Positions 7,112-13,777 of a stretch of DNA of 20,849 bases are shown one piece after another. Origin of the DNA: Pseudomonadota bacterium (GTDB lineage: Bacteria; Pseudomonadota; Alphaproteobacteria; JAAXGF01); assembly GCA_022563655.1 (NCBI GenBank), contig JADFMW010000016.1, positions 1 through 20,849 of the forward strand, given 5' to 3'. How positions within the stretch are numbered: the stretch's first letter is position 1; each line of letters begins with the position of its first letter. The notes under the pieces were generated by a model, which was given only the letters and a program-made list of their open reading frames with translations, was not told where the DNA came from and searched no databases. The translations under genes were made by a program, and so were the position numbers.

Positions 7112-7776
7112 GCGCTCACCTTCCGTTGCCGCCGGTGCCGCGCGCCGTGCACGGTCGCGGCCAGCGCGGCGCTCGCCGCCCGGGGGTCGGGCGCGGCGCA
7201 GATGGCCGAGATCACCGCCACCCCGTCGACGCCCGCGCGGATCACGTCGGCCGCGTTGCCGTGGTCGATGCCGCTGATCGCGACGCGCGGCAGATCGAGC
7301 GCCGCGGCGATCCGGCGCAAGCCCTCGAGGCCGCACGGCGGCTCGGGGTTGTCCTTGCTCGCGGTGGCGAAGACGCCGCCGATGCTGACGTAGTCGACGA
7401 CATCGCGGGGCGCCGCGCGCGCCTCGGCGAGCGAGCGGACGGTCAGCCCGATCACCGCGTCGGGGCCGAGCAGCCGGCGGGCGTCGGCGGGCGCCATGTC
7501 GTCCTGGCCGAGATGCACGCCGTCGGCCTCGGCGGCGAGCGCCACGTCCACCCGGTCGTTGACGAGCAAGGGAACGGCGCGCCCGGCCAGCCACGCCTTC
7601 AGGCGGCGCGCCTCGTGCACGAGGCGGCGGGTCGAGCTCTGCTTGTCGCGCAGCTGGACGGCGGTGACGCCGCCCGCGACCGCGGCCTCGACGAGGGCGA
7701 GCAGCGCACGTCCTTCGCACCGTCGGGGGTCGACGACGAGATAAAGGCTAAGATCAAGCGGCGGCTGCGCCGTCAT
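7108..7776 (-). CDS. thiE: Thiamine-phosphate synthase ThiE
   Basis: A 222-residue TIM-barrel enzyme that joins HMP pyrophosphate and thiazole phosphate to give thiamine phosphate. The substrate-binding motifs are all intact: VQLRDK at 40-45, LVNDRVDVAL at 71-80 (Asn73-Asp74), GVHLGQDDM at 86-94, IGLTVRS at 109-115, and the phosphate-binding VAISGID and GVAVISAI. This is the canonical ThiE, unlike its paralogue at the far end of the operon. It is first in the operon, 54 bases after the TPP aptamer. The leader between contains GGGAGA before the start codon, so the riboswitch could act on its translation or on transcript elongation. Confidence 0.95.
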   Translation of the reverse strand: MTAQPPLDLSLYLVVDPRRCEGRALLALVEAAVAGGVTAVQLRDKQSSTRRLVHEARRLKAWLAGRAVPLLVNDRVDVALAAEADGVHLGQDDMAPADARRLLGPDAVIGLTVRSLAEARAAPRDVVDYVSIGGVFATASKDNPEPPCGLEGLRRIAAALDLPRVAISGIDHGNAADVIRAGVDGVAVISAICAAPDPRAASAALAATVHGARHRRQRKVSA

Positions 7777-7830
7777 TGCACCGTTCCGGTCTCCCTAGGG
7801 GAACGCGGCGCACCGACGCTATCGTCGCCG

Positions 7831-7905
7831 CCGGCTCCCTACGCTGGCATAACCCAGGTCAGGTTCGATGAGTGTACTCTCAGCCCTTGAGGGCACCCCA
7901 GCCGG
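7831..7905 (-). promoter_or_regulatory. TPP riboswitch (thi-box aptamer)
   Basis: Read on the minus strand, the conserved thi-box segments occur in order: CTGGGGTGCCC, GGGCTGAGAGTACACTC, GAACCTGACCTGGGTTATGCC and AGCGTAGGGA. The closing P1 helix is CCGGCT (7905-7900) with AGCCGG (7836-7831). The P3 arm is minimal (GAG/CTC). It lies upstream of thiE and should switch the seven-gene operon off when thiamine pyrophosphate is plentiful. The downstream leader has a small GACG/CGTC hairpin but no obvious U-tract terminator, so control at translation initiation is the likelier mode (inference). Confidence 0.95.
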
Positions 7906-7913
7906 ATCGTCGT

Positions 7914-7942
7914 AATAGACCGTCCGCGGCTGGGGTTGTCAA
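7914..7942 (-). promoter_or_regulatory. Promoter of the thiamine operon
   Basis: On the minus strand a perfect TTGACA (7942-7937), a 17-base spacer and TCTATT (7919-7914, four of six) are followed by the aptamer. Transcription is expected to begin near 7907, only a couple of bases before the P1 helix. It lies just downstream of the HNH gene stop at 7981, so the operon has its own promoter. Confidence 0.75.
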
Positions 7943-7980
7943 CGGTTTCGGCTTGGCCTCCGCGCCGTCGAGCGGCGGGA

Positions 7981-8541
7981 TCAGGCCTCGAGCTCGGTGT
8001 CCCAGTAGAGGAAGTCGCGCCAGCTGTTGTGCAGGAAGTCGGGCGGAAAGGCGCGGCCGTTCTCCTGCAGGCGGCGCAGGGTGGGCGCCGTCGGCGCGAC
8101 CAGGGGGTAGATGTGGCATTCGTCGGGCAGGTGGTCGCCCTTGGCCCGATTGCAGCTGAAGCAGGCGGTGAGGACGTTGTCCCAGGTGGTGCGTCCGCCG
8201 CGCGAGCGCGACACGAGGTGGTCGAAGGTCAGCTCGTCGGTGGGGAAGCCGAGGCCGCAGTACTGACAGGTAAACCGGTCGCGCAGGAACACGTTGAAGC
8301 GGGTGAAGGCCGGGCGCCGGCTGGTCGGGATGTAACGCTTGAGCGAGATCACGCTGGGCAGGCGGACCACCCAGCTCGGCGAACGCACGAGCCGGTCGTA
8401 CTCCGAAACAATGTTGACGCGCTCGAGAAACACCGCCTTGACCACCTCCCGCCACGGCAACAGCGACAGCGGGAAGTAGCTCAAGGGGCGGAAGTCGGCG
8501 TTCAGCACGAGCGCCGGGTAACGCTCCAGCGAGGCGGTCAC
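7981..8541 (-). CDS. HNH endonuclease family protein, conserved type of unknown role
   Basis: A 186-residue protein with an N-terminal domain (ALVLNADFRPLSYFPLSLLPW, EYDRLVRSPSW) and a C-terminal HNH nuclease domain. The zinc-binding pairs are CQYCG and CFSCN; the catalytic-type core is FDHLVSRSRGGRTTWDN, with NRAKGD at the end. The GTG at 8541 is chosen as the start: AGGGAG lies six bases upstream and the conserved N-terminus begins shortly after. An ATG at 8652 would add 37 poorly coded residues. This architecture is widely conserved in alphaproteobacteria as a stand-alone gene rather than as a homing endonuclease, and its cellular role is not established to my knowledge. It is transcribed in the same direction as the thi operon. 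Confidence 0.88.
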   Translation of the reverse strand: MTASLERYPALVLNADFRPLSYFPLSLLPWREVVKAVFLERVNIVSEYDRLVRSPSWVVRLPSVISLKRYIPTSRRPAFTRFNVFLRDRFTCQYCGLGFPTDELTFDHLVSRSRGGRTTWDNVLTACFSCNRAKGDHLPDECHIYPLVAPTAPTLRRLQENGRAFPPDFLHNSWRDFLYWDTELEA

Positions 8542-8555
8542 GTCACGCTCCCTAA

Positions 8556-8572
8556 TGCTTGTATGGCAAGCA
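8556..8572. promoter_or_regulatory. Perfect inverted repeat upstream of the HNH gene
   Basis: TGCTTG and CAAGCA (6 bp arms, 5-base spacer TATGG) lie 15 bases upstream of the HNH GTG start, within an AT-richer patch that also holds TGTATT on the minus strand. It could be a repressor operator or a small hairpin in the mRNA leader. No clear -35 box is seen. Confidence 0.4.
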
Positions 8573-8722
8573 AAAATACATGCTAGCGGCCGTCGCGCAA
8601 GGCAAAAAAGGCGCAAGCGGCCCGCCCGGACCTGCCGCGCCGCCGCCTCCAATGCTCATGCTGGGCAGGGGGCGGGGCGTTGGCTATGGTGGCGGGGCGT
8701 CGTCGATCGGAGGTGTCAGCCC

Positions 8723-9946
8723 ATGCCTGGACCGCTCTCGCACATCCGCGTCCTTGACCTGAGCCGCGTGCTCGCCGGCCCGTGGGCCGGGCAGAATCTC
8801 GCCGACCTCGGCGCCGAGGTCATCAAGGTCGAGCGCCCCGGCCAGGGCGACGACACGCGCCGCTGGGGGCCGCCCTACCTCAAGGACGCCGCCGGCCGCG
8901 ACACCAGCGAGCCGGCCTACTACCTCTCGTGCAACCGGGGCAAGAAATCGATCGTGCTCGACCTCGCCACGCCGGAGGGCCAGCGCCTGGCCCGCGAGCT
9001 CGCGGCGAAGTGCGACATCCTGATCGAGAACTACAAGGTCGGCGGGCTCGCCAGGTTCGGCCTCGGCTACGACGACCTCGAGGCGAGCCACCCGCACCTG
9101 ATCTATTGCTCGATCACCGGCTTCGGCCAGACCGGGCCTTGTCGCGAGCGCGCCGGCTACGATCTCATCGCCCAGGGCATGGGCGGGCTGATGAGCATCA
9201 CCGGCGAGCCCGACGGCGCCCCCGGCGGCGGTCCCAAGAGGGTGGGCGTCGCCATCGCCGATCTGTTTTCCGGCATGTACGCCACGATCGCCGTGCTTGC
9301 CGCGCTGGCCCGGCGTGAGCGCACCGGGCGCGGCCAGCACATCGACCTGGCGCTGCTCGACTGCCAGGTTGCGATGCTCGCCAACCAGGCGATGAACTAC
9401 CTTACGTCGGGCCGCCCGCCACCCAGGATGGGCAACGCTCATCCCAACGTCGTGCCGTACCAGCCGTTTGCCACGGCCGACGGCCAGATCATCGTCGCGG
9501 TCGGCAACGACACCCAGTTCGCCGGCCTGTGCGCCGTCATCGGCCGGCCCGAGCTGGCCGACGACCCGGACTTCGCCACCAACGCCGCGCGAATCCGCAA
9601 CCGCGAGCGGCTGCTGCCGATGATCGCCGAGCAGATCAAGGCGCGCACCAACCGCGAGTGGCAGGACGCGCTCGAGGCGGTGGGCGTGCCGTGCGGGCCG
9701 ATCAACGCGCTCGACGAGGTGTTCGCCGACCCTCAGGTCCGGGCGCGCGGCATGCGCTTCGAGCTCGACCATCCGCTCGCCGGGCGCGTGCCGATGGTGG
9801 CGAGCCCGATGCGCTTCTCGGAGACGCCGATCGAGTACCACGCGCCGCCGCCGCTCCTCGGCGAGCACACCGACGACGTGCTCGGCGAGCTGCTCGGCCT
9901 CGATGCGGGCGAGATCGCGCGCCTGCGCGAGGGCGGCGTGATCTGA
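8723..9946 (+). CDS. CaiB/BaiF class III (family III) CoA-transferase
   Basis: A 407-residue acyl-CoA:carboxylate CoA-transferase of the interlocked-dimer family. Hallmarks are the N-terminal IRVLDLSRVLAGPWAGQNLADLGAEVIKVERP, then NRGKKSIVLDL, the segment SITGFGQTGP, and GYDLIAQ, whose Asp147 is the expected covalent catalytic residue. The C-terminus has GVPCGPIN and PPLLGEHTDDVL. Substrate cannot be told; oxalate, succinate/hydroxymethylglutarate, mesaconate and carnitine relatives share these motifs. Start ATG at 8723 has GGAGGT eight bases upstream. The gene stands alone, divergent from the HNH gene and convergent with the esterase, whose stop is four bases away. In mitochondria SUGCT is a homologue, so dicarboxylate metabolism is one possibility. 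Confidence 0.9.
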   Translation: MPGPLSHIRVLDLSRVLAGPWAGQNLADLGAEVIKVERPGQGDDTRRWGPPYLKDAAGRDTSEPAYYLSCNRGKKSIVLDLATPEGQRLARELAAKCDILIENYKVGGLARFGLGYDDLEASHPHLIYCSITGFGQTGPCRERAGYDLIAQGMGGLMSITGEPDGAPGGGPKRVGVAIADLFSGMYATIAVLAALARRERTGRGQHIDLALLDCQVAMLANQAMNYLTSGRPPPRMGNAHPNVVPYQPFATADGQIIVAVGNDTQFAGLCAVIGRPELADDPDFATNAARIRNRERLLPMIAEQIKARTNREWQDALEAVGVPCGPINALDEVFADPQVRARGMRFELDHPLAGRVPMVASPMRFSETPIEYHAPPPLLGEHTDDVLGELLGLDAGEIARLREGGVI

Positions 9947-9950
9947 CGCC

Positions 9951-10613
9951 TCAGCCGCCGAGCGCGTCGGCCAGGAAGTCGCCGCCGAGGGCGAGGCTCT
10001 CGGCGTCGATGCCGTGGCCGACGCCGCGGGCGACGTGCCAGCGCACCGGCACGTCGAGGCGGCCGAGCTCCGCGACGGCGGCGGTGAGCGAGTCGAACGG
10101 GATGCGCTCGTCGGCGTCGCCGTGGGCCAGGAACACGGGCGGTCTCGAGCGCAGCTCGTTGGCCAGGGTTTCGCCGCCGACGAGCGCGCCGGAGTAGCCG
10201 ACCACCGCGGCGCAGGCACGCGCCCGGCGCAGCGCCACGTAGAGCGCCATCATCGTGCCTTGGCTGAAGCCGACGAGCGCCAGCCGCTCGTCGCTCAAGC
10301 CCAGCCGCGCCAGCTCGTCGTCGAGAAAGCGGTCGATGATCCCGGCCGCGCGCGCCGCGCCTTGGCCGAGGGCGCGCGGGTCGCGGTCCGTCAGGCCGAA
10401 CCACTGGCGGCCGGCCGGGTTCTGCTCGCACGGATCGGGCGCGTGCGGCGCGACGAAGCGGGCGTTGGGCAAGCGCCGGGCCCAATCCGCCGCCAGTGCG
10501 ATCAGGTCGTTGCCGTCGGACCCCCAGCCGTGCAAAAATACAACGAGTTGCCGCGCCGGCCCGCCCGAGGCGGGCGGCCGGCCGGGGCCGGATATCTTGG
10601 GTGGGGCGTCCAT
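9951..10613 (-). CDS. Phospholipase/carboxylesterase family alpha/beta hydrolase
   Basis: A 220-residue serine hydrolase of the acyl-protein thioesterase-like (Abhydrolase_2) family. The oxyanion-loop strand VVFLHGWGSDGNDL is at 24-37. The nucleophile is Ser117 in GFSQGT, the acid Asp168 in HGDADERIP, and His200 in GVGHGID, giving a complete triad at family spacing. There is no signal peptide, so it is cytoplasmic. The first 20 residues are Pro/Gly-rich and not conserved in type. The substrate is unknown; family members cleave short-chain esters, lysophospholipids or S-acyl groups. It is convergent with the CoA-transferase and divergent from gluQ. Confidence 0.9.
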   Translation of the reverse strand: MDAPPKISGPGRPPASGGPARQLVVFLHGWGSDGNDLIALAADWARRLPNARFVAPHAPDPCEQNPAGRQWFGLTDRDPRALGQGAARAAGIIDRFLDDELARLGLSDERLALVGFSQGTMMALYVALRRARACAAVVGYSGALVGGETLANELRSRPPVFLAHGDADERIPFDSLTAAVAELGRLDVPVRWHVARGVGHGIDAESLALGGDFLADALGG

Positions 10614-10749
10614 CGCAAAGCGTTCGTTCCCGGACGGCGGCGCACGATCGAGTTGAAGCCGGCGCTAAACGCCACTCCGGCATTCCCAAACGGGCCGGGC
10701 TGTGGCAGCTTACGGCGGCGCGTTGCCGCGGAGAACGTTCGTACACCCG

Positions 10750-11649
10750 ATGCCCCGCCCCGTCGAGGAAAAGCCGGCCTCCGAGGGCCTCGCCCAGCAC
10801 CCGCCGGGGCCGCCGCCGACGACCCGCTTCGCGCCCAGCCCCACGGGCTACATGCACTTGGGCCACGCCTATTCGGCGCTGGTGAGCTGGCGCGTCGCGC
10901 GCGAGACGGGCGGGCGCTTCTACCTGCGCATCGAGGACATCGAGCGGCGCCGCTGCCGGCCGACGTTCGAGCAGGCGATTTACCAGGACCTGGCGTGGCT
11001 CGGCATCGATTGGGACGGGCCGGTGCGGCGCCAGTCGGAGCACTTGGCGAGCTACACCGAGGCGCTCGAGGAGTTGAGCCGGCTCGGCGCCATTTACCCG
11101 TGCTTCTGCATCGACGCCGAGGTGCGTGCCGAGATCAAGCGCGCGGGCGCCGCGCCGCACGGCTCCGAAGGTCCGCACTATCCCGGCACTTGCCGCGACC
11201 TCGGTCGGCAGGAGCAGAACCGCCGCATTCGCGCCGGCAAGGCCCACGCGCTGCGCATCGACGTGAGAAAGGCCGGCACCCTCGCCGGGCCGCTCACCTG
11301 GACCGATCGCAAGGCGGGTCGGGTGGAGGCCGACGTCCTCGCCGTGGGCGACGTGATTATGGCGGGCCGGGATGTCGCCACCAGCTACCACCTCGCGGTG
11401 ACGCTCGACGACCACCACCAGGGGGTGACGTTGGTGACCCGCGGCTGGGACCTGTTCGGCGCGACCCACCTGCACCGCGTCTTGCAGGCGCTTTTGGGGC
11501 TGCGCACGCCGATCTACCACCATCACCCGATGATCACCGATCCCAACGGCTTGCGCCTCGCCAAGCGCAACCGCGCCGTCACCCTGCGCGGCCTGCGCAA
11601 CGCCCGCAAGTCGCCCGAGGACGTCCGCCGCATGATCGGCCTCGAGTAG
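10750..11649 (+). CDS. gluQ: Glutamyl-Q tRNA(Asp) synthetase
   Basis: A 299-residue stand-alone paralogue of the glutamyl-tRNA synthetase catalytic core, which attaches glutamate to queuosine at position 34 of tRNA-Asp. RFAPSPTGYMHLGHAYSAL contains the HIGH-like HLGH (36-39), and RLAKRN (269-274) replaces KMSKS. Its zinc site is Cys118 and Cys120 in CFC, with Tyr144 and Cys148 in HYPGTC. The anticodon-binding domain of GltX is absent, as expected, and length is normal. Start ATG at 10750 is preferred; an in-frame GTG at 10702 adds 16 residues and cannot be excluded. After the TAG stop the same frame stays open for 28 more codons, which I treat as chance. Confidence 0.92.
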   Translation: MPRPVEEKPASEGLAQHPPGPPPTTRFAPSPTGYMHLGHAYSALVSWRVARETGGRFYLRIEDIERRRCRPTFEQAIYQDLAWLGIDWDGPVRRQSEHLASYTEALEELSRLGAIYPCFCIDAEVRAEIKRAGAAPHGSEGPHYPGTCRDLGRQEQNRRIRAGKAHALRIDVRKAGTLAGPLTWTDRKAGRVEADVLAVGDVIMAGRDVATSYHLAVTLDDHHQGVTLVTRGWDLFGATHLHRVLQALLGLRTPIYHHHPMITDPNGLRLAKRNRAVTLRGLRNARKSPEDVRRMIGLE

Positions 11650-11990
11650 GAGGCGCTGCGCGCCGGGCAAGTCTTGCGAGACGCTCATCTCCGGCCGCGA
11701 CGCGAAGGTCTGGCGCTCACGATCGCCGGCGCCTGATCGACTTCCCCACAGGTAATGTACGCCGCATCCCGGTTGAATCGGTGCCGCATCACGGGTGTGC
11801 CGGGGACGGCGAGCGGTCGCCGCCGGGATCGAGGCGCACGTCATCGCGCGGCGCCGGCTGGCCGGAAACCGGGCCGCCGTCAAAGCCGCTGGGATGTGGC
11901 GGATGTCCGCCCTATACTGGGCCGGGCTGAATAGTGGGCCGGGCTGGATAGTGGGCCGGCCTGAATACGGGGCCGGGCTGAGCCAGGGCC
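11650..11990. other. Intergenic stretch between gluQ and the HIG1-like gene
   Basis: About 340 bases without a gene. The first two thirds show no recognisable structure. A good -10-like TATACT at 11913-11918 is followed at once by a 17-bp tandem array, which leads into the HIG1-like gene. No matching -35 box is seen, so a promoter here is only a suggestion. Confidence 0.45.
11919..11986. repeat. 17-bp tandem repeat, four units
   Basis: The units are GGGCCGGGCTGAATAGT (11919-11935), a copy with one change (11936-11952), a copy with three changes (11953-11969), and a diverged last copy (11970-11986). The array ends four bases before the ATG of the HIG1-like gene, so it occupies its ribosome-binding region. 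No clear Shine-Dalgarno sequence other than CAGGG is left there. Confidence 0.9.
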
Positions 11991-12188
11991 ATGGAATCGC
12001 TCCTTTCCGCACTCATCGTCGTCGCTTTGATCGCCGTGCTCGCGGTGCTGGCGACCGGTATCGTCGGCATGCTGCGGGGCGGCGAGTTCAACCGCAAGTA
12101 CGGCAACAAGCTGATGCGGGCGCGGGTCGCCGCGCAGGCGCTGGCGATCGCGCTCGTGGTCGTTTTGTACTTGCTGAATCGTGGCTGA
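11991..12188 (+). CDS. Twin-transmembrane HIG1-domain-like small protein
   Basis: A 65-residue protein with two hydrophobic helices (about 4-28 and 46-62) joined by the polar hairpin RGGEFNRKYGNKLMRARV. The pattern Asn-Lys-Leu-Met-Arg-x-Arg followed by a Gln in the second helix is the HIG1 signature. Mitochondrial HIG1 proteins (Rcf1) associate with cytochrome oxidase and respiratory supercomplexes; a similar inner-membrane role here is inference. It precedes the cobalamin adenosyltransferase gene, a pairing that I recall from other alphaproteobacteria. Its stop codon falls within the first unit of an 11-bp repeat array, so slippage there could alter the C-terminus or the spacing to the next gene. 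Confidence 0.8.
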   Translation: MESLLSALIVVALIAVLAVLATGIVGMLRGGEFNRKYGNKLMRARVAAQALAIALVVVLYLLNRG

Positions 12189-12228
12189 ACCGCGGCTGAG
12201 CCGCGGCTGAGCCGCGGCTGAGCCGCGC
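12180..12228. repeat. 11-bp tandem repeat, four units
   Basis: CGTGGCTGAAC (12180-12190) is followed by three exact copies of CGCGGCTGAGC (12191-12223) and a partial fifth. Each unit contains an inverted element (GCGGCTGAGCCGC across the junction), so the array can fold into alternative hairpins. It covers the stop of the HIG1-like gene and the gap to the adenosyltransferase gene. Confidence 0.9.
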
Positions 12229-12255
12229 GGCGCCTTGGCCGGGGGGAGACGGGCG

Positions 12256-12837
12256 ATGGTGAAGCTCACGCGCATCTACACCCGCGGCGGCGACCGCGGC
12301 GAGACCTCGCTGGGCGACGGTGCGCGGGTGCCCAAGCACGACCCGCGCGTCGCCGCCTACGGCGCCGTCGACGAGGCCAATGCGGCGGTCGGGGTTGCCC
12401 GGCTGCACGCCTCGGGCGCGGTCGACGAGATGCTTCAGCGCATCCAAAACGACCTGTTCGACCTCGGCGCCGACCTTTGCCGCCCGAGCGCCGCCGCCAG
12501 CGCCGACGCCAGCGCCGACGCCGGCGCGGACCTGCGCATCCAGCAGAGCCAGGTCGACCGCCTCGAGCGCGAGATCGACGCGCTCAACGCCGCGCTCAAG
12601 CCGCTCGATTCGTTCGTGCTGCCCGGCGGCGCGCCCGCCGCCGCCTATCTCCACCTCGCGCGCACGATCGCGCGCCGGGCCGAGCGCGAGATCACCGCCC
12701 TGGCCGCGCGCGAGCCGGTCAACCCGCTTGCCGTCAAGTACATCAACCGCCTCTCCGACCACCTCTTCGTGCTGAGCCGCCACGTGAACGACGACGGCGC
12801 CAAGGACGTGCTGTGGCGGCCCGGCGCCTACCGCTGA
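12256..12837 (+). CDS. PduO-type corrinoid (cob(I)alamin) adenosyltransferase
   Basis: A 193-residue ATP:cob(I)alamin adenosyltransferase, the enzyme that makes adenosylcobalamin for enzymes such as methylmalonyl-CoA mutase. The N-terminal ATP-binding motif is YTRGGDRGETSLGDG, followed by HDPRVAAYGAVDEANA. The C-terminal ARTIARRAEREI and NRLSDHLFVLSRHVN carry the conserved Arg, Glu and Asp residues. Between helices, residues 79-92 form a low-complexity ASAD repeat encoded by 12-bp tandem units, a likely surface-loop expansion. ATG at 12256 follows a strong GGGGGGAGA. In Rhodospirillum-like genomes this gene often sits near etfBA and hbd, as here, though other genes lie between. Confidence 0.92.
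   Translation: MVKLTRIYTRGGDRGETSLGDGARVPKHDPRVAAYGAVDEANAAVGVARLHASGAVDEMLQRIQNDLFDLGADLCRPSAAASADASADAGADLRIQQSQVDRLEREIDALNAALKPLDSFVLPGGAPAAAYLHLARTIARRAEREITALAAREPVNPLAVKYINRLSDHLFVLSRHVNDDGAKDVLWRPGAYR
12496..12531 (+). repeat. 12-bp in-frame tandem repeat in the adenosyltransferase gene
   Basis: GCCAGCGCCGAC occurs exactly at 12496-12507 and 12508-12519 and with two changes at 12520-12531. It encodes ASAD-ASAD-AGAD in a loop, so expansion keeps the reading frame. Confidence 0.9.
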
Positions 12838-13058
12838 GATTCGGTTGGCCAAGGGCGGCGCGGCGGCGCGCACCGGGGTACACCGGCCGAGGACGGCGCC
12901 GGATCGGCGAGAATCGCGCCGGTTCGCCAACGAGACGGCCAAGCACGGCGGTAATTTGAGGTTGCTTCGCCGCCGTGGAGATGGAAACATGGCGCCGCCG
13001 CGGCGCACTAGACGTCATTCGCGACGCGGAGTGGTCGGGGAAACGGAGCGACGATGCG

Positions 13059-13679
13059 ATGACCCGCCGATTTTTTCTGTCCACGGTAGTCGGTTTGTGG
13101 ATTGGCCTGCGCAACTTTGCCGTCGCCGCGGTGCAGCCGGGCGTGGCGTCGGAGTTGATCCGCCGGCTCGGCGAGCAGGCGATCGCGGCGCTGGGCGCGC
13201 CCGGCGCCAGCCTGGAGGCGCGCGAGGCGCGGTTCCGCAGCCTGTTGAGCGAGAGCTTCGACCTCGCGTTCATCGGCCGCTTCGTGCTCGGCCGCTACTG
13301 GCGCCAGGCGACGCCGGAGCAACGGAGCGACTATCTGGCGCTGTTCGGCGAGTACGTGCTGCAGACGTATTCGGCGCGGCTCGGCGGCTACGCCGGGGAG
13401 AGCATGACCATCCTCTCCGAGCGCCCGGCTGGCACCAAGGACGTGGTGGTGAGCACGCGCATTCTGCGCCCGAGCGGGCCGCCGATCGAAGCCGCCTGGC
13501 GGGTGCGGACGACCGGCGCGCGCTACCGCATCATCGATATCATGGTCGAGGGAGTGAGCATGGTGGTGACCCAGCGCTCGGAGTTCGCCGCGGTGGTCCA
13601 GCGGCACGGGATCCAGGGCCTGATCGAGGTCCTGCGCGCGCGCACCACCAAGCTGCCGGCGGTTGCAGCGTCGAAGTGA
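13059..13679 (+). CDS. mlaC: MlaC/Ttg2D family periplasmic phospholipid-binding protein
   Basis: A 206-residue exported protein of the MlaC (toluene tolerance Ttg2) family, which shuttles phospholipid between the MlaA outer-membrane complex and the MlaFEDB inner-membrane transporter. The N-terminus MTRRFFLSTVVGLWIGL fits a twin-arginine-type signal (Arg-Arg then hydrophobic stretch), with cleavage likely near residue 23-25. The mature part shows the family pattern: FRSLLSESFDLAFIGRFVLGRYWRQATPEQRSDY (seen in segments), LFGEYVLQTYSARL, and RIIDIMVEGVSMVVTQRSEF with a C-terminal GIQGLIEVLR. ATG at 13059 has GGAG about ten bases upstream. mlaD, E and F are absent from the window. The gene is 98 bases before the Sel1 gene. 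Confidence 0.88.
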   Translation: MTRRFFLSTVVGLWIGLRNFAVAAVQPGVASELIRRLGEQAIAALGAPGASLEAREARFRSLLSESFDLAFIGRFVLGRYWRQATPEQRSDYLALFGEYVLQTYSARLGGYAGESMTILSERPAGTKDVVVSTRILRPSGPPIEAAWRVRTTGARYRIIDIMVEGVSMVVTQRSEFAAVVQRHGIQGLIEVLRARTTKLPAVAASK

Positions 13680-13692
13680 ATGATACGGGGAC

Positions 13693-13762
13693 GGCATTGG
13701 GGCCTGGTATTGCAGACTGGCATTGGGGCCTGGCATTGGGGCCTGGTATTGCAGACTGGCAT
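13693..13762. repeat. 13-bp tandem repeat with two alternating unit types
   Basis: The units are A = GGCATTGGGGCCT and B = GGTATTGCAGACT, in order A-B-A-A-B (13693-13757) plus a partial GGCAT. They lie between mlaC and the Sel1-repeat gene. The unit length is not a multiple of three, so the array is not a coding repeat. Confidence 0.92.
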
Positions 13763-13777
13763 GACATGGGGAAAGCC

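Noticed and set aside
7777..7830. Intrinsic terminator in the thi leader
   Set aside because: Only small hairpins are seen and no run of T follows on the minus strand.
7981..8541. HNH gene as a homing endonuclease or restriction enzyme
   Set aside because: No intron, intein, methyltransferase or phage genes nearby; the architecture is the conserved chromosomal type.
8684..10219. 511-codon open frame antisense to the CoA-transferase gene
   Set aside because: It mirrors the CoA-transferase codons, lacks any family motif and crosses into the esterase gene in the wrong frame.
11650..11736. In-frame continuation of gluQ for 28 codons after its TAG stop, suggesting readthrough or a nonsense mutation
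   Set aside because: The 299-residue product already has the full family length, and open runs of this size are common by chance in DNA this GC-rich.
9733..12012. 759-codon minus-strand open frame
   Set aside because: It spans the antisense of gluQ and an out-of-frame reading of the esterase gene; low-complexity composition.
11919..12228. CRISPR-like array
   Set aside because: Units are 11 or 17 bp and directly adjacent, without spacers; no cas genes are present.
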